From: Staphylococcus sp. KG4-3
GTDB lineage: Bacteria; Bacillota; Bacilli; Staphylococcales; Staphylococcaceae
NCBI RefSeq assembly: GCF_033597815.2
Contig: NZ_CP166245.1
Location: 1,240,001-1,304,000, forward strand
Direction of reading: 5' to 3'
Length of the DNA: 64,000 bases
Within the stretch, counting starts at the first letter, position 1; every line of letters starts with the position of its first letter. The notes below the pieces were generated by a model. It did not search any database, was not told where the DNA came from, and saw nothing but the letters and a program-made list of their open reading frames with translations. Shown here one piece after another: positions 60,505 through 64,000 of this stretch. The position numbers and the translations under genes were made by a program.

Positions 60505-62178
60505 ATGAGTTTATCAACATTAAAAAGAGAACAGATCAAGAAAGATTTGAAAAATAAAGATTTTGACGTTGTCATTATTGGCGGCGGTATTACTGGAGCA
60601 GGTATTGCTTTAGATGCTAGTCAAAGAGGTATGAAAGTTGCTTTAGTAGAAATGCAAGACTTTGCACAAGGTACAAGCTCACGTTCTACTAAATTAGTAC
60701 ATGGTGGTTTACGTTACTTGAAACAACTACAAGTTGGAGTTGTAGCAGAAACTGGTCGTGAACGCGCAATTGTATATGAAAACGGACCACACGTAACAAC
60801 ACCTGAGCGTATGCTTTTACCAATGCACAAAGGTGGTTCAATGGGTAAATTCACTACTGCTATCGGTTTAACAATGTATGATAGATTAGCTGGTGTTAAA
60901 AAGGCAGAACGCAAAACAATGTTAAATGCTAAAGAAACATTAGAAAAAGAACCACTTGTTAAAAAATCTGGTCTTAAAGGTGGCGGTTCTTACGTTGAGT
61001 ATCGTACTGATGACGCTCGTTTAACAATAGAAGTTATGAAACGTGCAGAAGAAAAAGGCGCAACGATTATTAACCATACAAAATCTATTCATTTCACATA
61101 TGATTCAAATGAACAAGTTAATGGTATTCAAGTAGAAGATCAAATTAACAATGAAACTTATCCAGTAAAAGCTAAAAAAGTTATCAATGCAAGTGGTCCA
61201 TGGGTAGACGAAGTTCGCAGTGGTGACTATGCTAGAAATAATAAACAATTACGCTTAACTAAAGGTGTTCACATTGTTATTGATCAATCTAAATTCCCAT
61301 TAGGTCAAGCTGTTTATTTTGATACTGAAAAAGATGGTCGTATGATTTTTGCTATACCACGTGAAGGTAAAGCTTATGTAGGTACAACAGATACATTCTA
61401 TAATAACGACAAAGCTTCACCACTTGCTACGCAAGAAGACAGAGATTACTTAATTGAGGCAATCAATTATATGTTCCCAGATGTAGAAGTTAAAGATGAA
61501 GACATTGAATCATCATGGGCTGGAATTAGACCATTAATTTTAGAAGAAGGTAAAGACCCATCTGAAATTTCTCGTAAAGATGAAATTTGGGAAGGTAAAT
61601 CAGGTCTATTAACAATTGCTGGTGGTAAATTAACTGGTTACCGTCACATGGCTTTAGAAATTGTAGACTTATTATCAAAACGTTTGAAAGAGCAATATGG
61701 TATGAAATTTGCTAAATGTGCTACAAAACATTTAACAATTTCTGGTGGAGATGTTGGTGGCAGTAAAAACTTTGAACAATTCATCGACCAAAAAGTTGAA
61801 GAAGCAAAATCATACCAAATAGACGAAGCAACAGCACGTCACTTTGCTTCTAAGTATGGTTCTAATGCTGAAGAATTATTTAAAATTGCACAAACAGCTC
61901 AACATCAAGATACTGGATTGCCATTAGATATTTATACGGAATTAATTTATTCAATACAAAATGAAATGGTGCACCGTCCAACTGACTTCTTTATTCGTCG
62001 TACGGGTAAACTTTATTTCAAAATTGATGATGTATTAAATTATAAAGAGCAAGTTATTGAAGTTATGAGCGACTTATTAGGTTACACTAATATTCAAAAA
62101 GAAGCTTATACAAAAGAATTACAAATTGCTATTGATGAAGCGCAAACTGGTAACCAGCAACCAGCAGAAAAAGAATAA
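60505..62178 (+). CDS. glpD: Aerobic glycerol-3-phosphate dehydrogenase
   Basis: FAD-dependent membrane-associated enzyme oxidising glycerol 3-phosphate to dihydroxyacetone phosphate with electrons to the quinone pool. The ATG at 60505 after AGGAGGCC gives 557 residues as in S. aureus; the upstream in-frame ATG lies in the leader and is rejected. FAD-binding [17 protein letters not shown] near 23-39, [18 protein letters not shown] near 57-74, and a C-terminal domain with RRTGK. Ends in a strong terminator. Confidence 0.97.
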   Translation: MSLSTLKREQIKKDLKNKDFDVVIIGGGITGAGIALDASQRGMKVALVEMQDFAQGTSSRSTKLVHGGLRYLKQLQVGVVAETGRERAIVYENGPHVTTPERMLLPMHKGGSMGKFTTAIGLTMYDRLAGVKKAERKTMLNAKETLEKEPLVKKSGLKGGGSYVEYRTDDARLTIEVMKRAEEKGATIINHTKSIHFTYDSNEQVNGIQVEDQINNETYPVKAKKVINASGPWVDEVRSGDYARNNKQLRLTKGVHIVIDQSKFPLGQAVYFDTEKDGRMIFAIPREGKAYVGTTDTFYNNDKASPLATQEDRDYLIEAINYMFPDVEVKDEDIESSWAGIRPLILEEGKDPSEISRKDEIWEGKSGLLTIAGGKLTGYRHMALEIVDLLSKRLKEQYGMKFAKCATKHLTISGGDVGGSKNFEQFIDQKVEEAKSYQIDEATARHFASKYGSNAEELFKIAQTAQHQDTGLPLDIYTELIYSIQNEMVHRPTDFFIRRTGKLYFKIDDVLNYKEQVIEVMSDLLGYTNIQKEAYTKELQIAIDEAQTGNQQPAEKE

Positions 62179-62212
62179 TTATTTTAAATTTTGTACTACA
62201 AAGTTTAAAAGA

Positions 62213-62252
62213 AAAGCAGCTACTGACTCTATTGAGTTAGTAGCTGCTTTTT
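62213..62252 (+). terminator. Intrinsic terminator after glpD
   Basis: A 17-bp stem (AAAGCAGCTACTGACTC with GAGTTAGTAGCTGCTTT, one G-U) with a TATT loop and a T run. Confidence 0.93.
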
Positions 62253-62327
62253 ATAAAATAGAAATTGTCACTTATGACTAAACACTTAGCGTAGTATTTG
62301 ATAACATGATATTTTGAAGGTATATTG

Positions 62328-62349
62328 TATAATATAGATAATGATAATC
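62328..62349 (+). promoter_or_regulatory. -10 element and Fur-box-like site before the hydrolase gene
   Basis: TATAAT (62328-62333) is followed directly by GATAATGATAATC (62337-62349), which equals the first 13 bases of the 19-bp Fur consensus. The second half is less well matched, and no proper -35 was found. A repressor bound here would block transcription start. Confidence 0.45.
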
Positions 62350-62372
62350 GTATGGTATGGGAGGCTAAACAC

Positions 62373-63299
62373 ATGAGTAAAAATGAATTTAAAATAACAG
62401 TTTCAGACGGGACAATGTTAGAAGTTAAATTAGATAAAGCTAAAAATGAAACAATTGGTATCGTGCATTTACTTCATGGTATGGCTGAGCATATGGATAG
62501 ATACGATCATCTAGTTGAATCGTTAAATCAGCAAGGTTACGATGTATTGCGTCATAACCATAGAGGTCATGGTAAAGAGATTGACGATAGTGAAAGAGGA
62601 AATATTGATAATATGTCGCAAGTAGCTGATGATACATATGAAATAGCACAAACAATGTGTGCACATTATTATAATATACCTTACATTGTAATCGGGCACT
62701 CTATGGGGTCAATTATTGCACGTATTTTTGTTCAAAAATATCCAGATGCTGCACAAGGGGTAATTTTATCAGGAACGACACAATATCCTAAATATAAAGC
62801 TGTATTGCTAAGAATGGTTTTAAAATTAATCACACTAATTTCAGGGAAAAAACGGCGTTTAAATTGGTTGAATCGTATTATGTATAGAACATTTAACAAA
62901 AATATAGTTAATCAGCAAACAACAAGTGATTGGTTATCTAGTAATCCTGAAGAAGTGAAACAATTTATCAAAGATCCTTATACAGGTTTCTTAGTATCTA
63001 ACCAATTGATCTACGAATCAATGAAACATATGTTACTGACAAGCAGTGGTAAAAATATGAAAAAAATCAATCCAAGTCTTCCAATTTTATTAATATCTGG
63101 TAAAGATGATCCATTAAGTGAATATGGTAAAGGAATAAGAAAATTAGGTAATTTATATAAAAAAGCAGGGGTTAAGCATATCACTGTACACTTGTATAAA
63201 AACAAGAGACATGAAGTATTATTTGAGCAAGGTTATACAGAAACATGGCAACATATGTATGAGTGGATAGAAAAACAAATTTTAAAAAAGTACAAATAG
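62373..63299 (+). CDS. Alpha/beta hydrolase, monoacylglycerol-lipase-like
   Basis: 308 residues from ATG 62373, after GGGAGGC; the in-frame upstream start is before that site. Serine hydrolase features: LLHGMAEH near 33-40 (oxyanion region), GHSMGS at 108-113 with Ser110, acidic residue in SGKDDPLSE and His in NKRHEVLFE. The HNHRGHG pattern is typical of monoglyceride lipase-type Hydrolase_4 proteins. A role in fatty acid or glycerolipid breakdown after glpD is plausible; the substrate is unproven. miaA follows 19 bases later. Confidence 0.88.
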   Translation: MSKNEFKITVSDGTMLEVKLDKAKNETIGIVHLLHGMAEHMDRYDHLVESLNQQGYDVLRHNHRGHGKEIDDSERGNIDNMSQVADDTYEIAQTMCAHYYNIPYIVIGHSMGSIIARIFVQKYPDAAQGVILSGTTQYPKYKAVLLRMVLKLITLISGKKRRLNWLNRIMYRTFNKNIVNQQTTSDWLSSNPEEVKQFIKDPYTGFLVSNQLIYESMKHMLLTSSGKNMKKINPSLPILLISGKDDPLSEYGKGIRKLGNLYKKAGVKHITVHLYKNKRHEVLFEQGYTETWQHMYEWIEKQILKKYK

Positions 63300-63318
63300 A
63301 AAAAGAGAGTTGATACAC

Positions 63319-64000
63319 GTGCAAAGCGACAAACCATTTTTAATCGTATTAGTAGGACCAACGGCTGTGGGCAAAACAGAATTTAGCATTGAATTAGCAA
63401 AGAAAGTGAATGGTGAAATTATTAGTGGTGATTCAATGCAAGTTTATAAACAAATGGATATTGGAACTGCTAAAATTACGCAAGACGAGATGTCAGGTAT
63501 CCCTCATCATATGATTGATATTTTAGAACCGGATGAAAACTTTTCAGCATATGAATTTAAAAATAGAGCGCAACGATTAATTAAAGATATTATAGCGAGA
63601 GGACGTGTGCCTATTATTGCAGGCGGCACAGGTCTATATATTCAATCTCTTATCTATAATTATGAGTTTGAAGATGAAACTATTTCAGAACAGAAAAGTT
63701 TAGAAATTGAAGCAAAGTTATCTGAACTTGATAAATTATCAAATGAGGCGTTGCATCGATACTTGGCGTCTTTTGATGAAGTCTCTGCACAAGAAATACA
63801 CCCAAATAATCGAAAAAGAGTTAGAAGAGCGATACAATATTATTTAAAAACAAAAAAACTTTTAAGTTCTCGCAAGAAAGTACAACAATTTACTGAAAAT
63901 TATGATACATTATTATTAGGGATAGAAATGTCGCGTGACATATTATATCAAAGAATTAATAAACGCGTAGATATAATGTTGGAGCGTGGATTAGTTAGTG
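63319..64000 (+). CDS. miaA: tRNA dimethylallyltransferase, 5' part
   Basis: The reading frame from GTG 63319 is open to the window end, giving 227 residues of about 310. The N-terminal P-loop GPTAVGKT is at 13-20, and GDSMQVYKQMDIGTAK with IPHHMIDILEP follows. The enzyme transfers a dimethylallyl group to A37 of tRNA, the substrate later used by MiaB. The ribosome binding site is AGAGAGTTGA. The gene is truncated only by the window end. Confidence 0.95.
   Translation, partial: MQSDKPFLIVLVGPTAVGKTEFSIELAKKVNGEIISGDSMQVYKQMDIGTAKITQDEMSGIPHHMIDILEPDENFSAYEFKNRAQRLIKDIIARGRVPIIAGGTGLYIQSLIYNYEFEDETISEQKSLEIEAKLSELDKLSNEALHRYLASFDEVSAQEIHPNNRKRVRRAIQYYLKTKKLLSSRKKVQQFTENYDTLLLGIEMSRDILYQRINKRVDIMLERGLVS

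Overview
The window reads as a chromosomal core segment of a staphylococcus. The DNA is AT-rich. Gene order follows the well-known Staphylococcus backbone from pyrH-frr-uppS-cdsA-rasP-proS-polC through the nusA-infB cluster, truB-ribF-rpsO-pnp-rnjB, spoIIIE, the ymf cluster, recA-rny-ymdB, korAB, miaB-mutS-mutL and glpFKD to miaA. The encoded proteins closely resemble S. aureus versions in length and motifs. The sequence alone does not settle the species; the accessory genes suggest a coagulase-negative species.

Layout. 1-11.2 kb: UMP kinase, ribosome recycling, undecaprenyl diphosphate synthesis, CDP-diacylglycerol synthesis, site-2 protease, ProRS and PolC. 11.5-16 kb: rimP-nusA-rnpM-ylxQ-infB from one strong promoter with an attenuator-like hairpin in its leader. 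16-19.3 kb: an insertion between infB and rbfA, which are normally adjacent. It holds a 66-codon ORF coupled to a divergent uracil-DNA-glycosylase-fold-like protein, and a convergent WYL-type regulator. 19.4-26.8 kb: rbfA, truB, ribF, rpsO (with an S15-type leader), pnp and rnjB. 27-38 kb: a SpoIIIE/FtsK translocase, a GntR regulator, an M16 peptidase pair, an SDR, ymfK, ymfM, pgsA, cinA and SOS-controlled recA. 38.6-44.4 kb: rny, a small antisense-strand gene, ymdB and korAB.

44.4-48.4 kb is the second accessory block. It carries a GC-richer repeat remnant between two hairpin direct repeats, tandem poly-gamma-glutamate-hydrolase-like genes, an Rrf2 regulator with an operator-like palindrome, a thioredoxin-reductase-like flavoprotein with a CPWC motif, and a thiamine-binding-family protein. 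48.4-56.5 kb: miaB-ricA-thiW, mutS-mutL-glpP. 56.6-64 kb: an S66 LD-carboxypeptidase, then glpF, glpK and glpD, a lipase-like hydrolase behind a Fur-box-like site, and the 5' part of miaA, which runs off the window.

Regulation visible in the DNA includes a LexA box before recA, a cre site plus two GlpP-type leader terminators in the glp locus, the S15 leader, and many intrinsic terminators. Several terminators are unusually large nested stem structures. A dispersed hairpin repeat family has at least five copies in intergenic spaces. No tRNA, rRNA, CRISPR array, insertion sequence or prophage was found.
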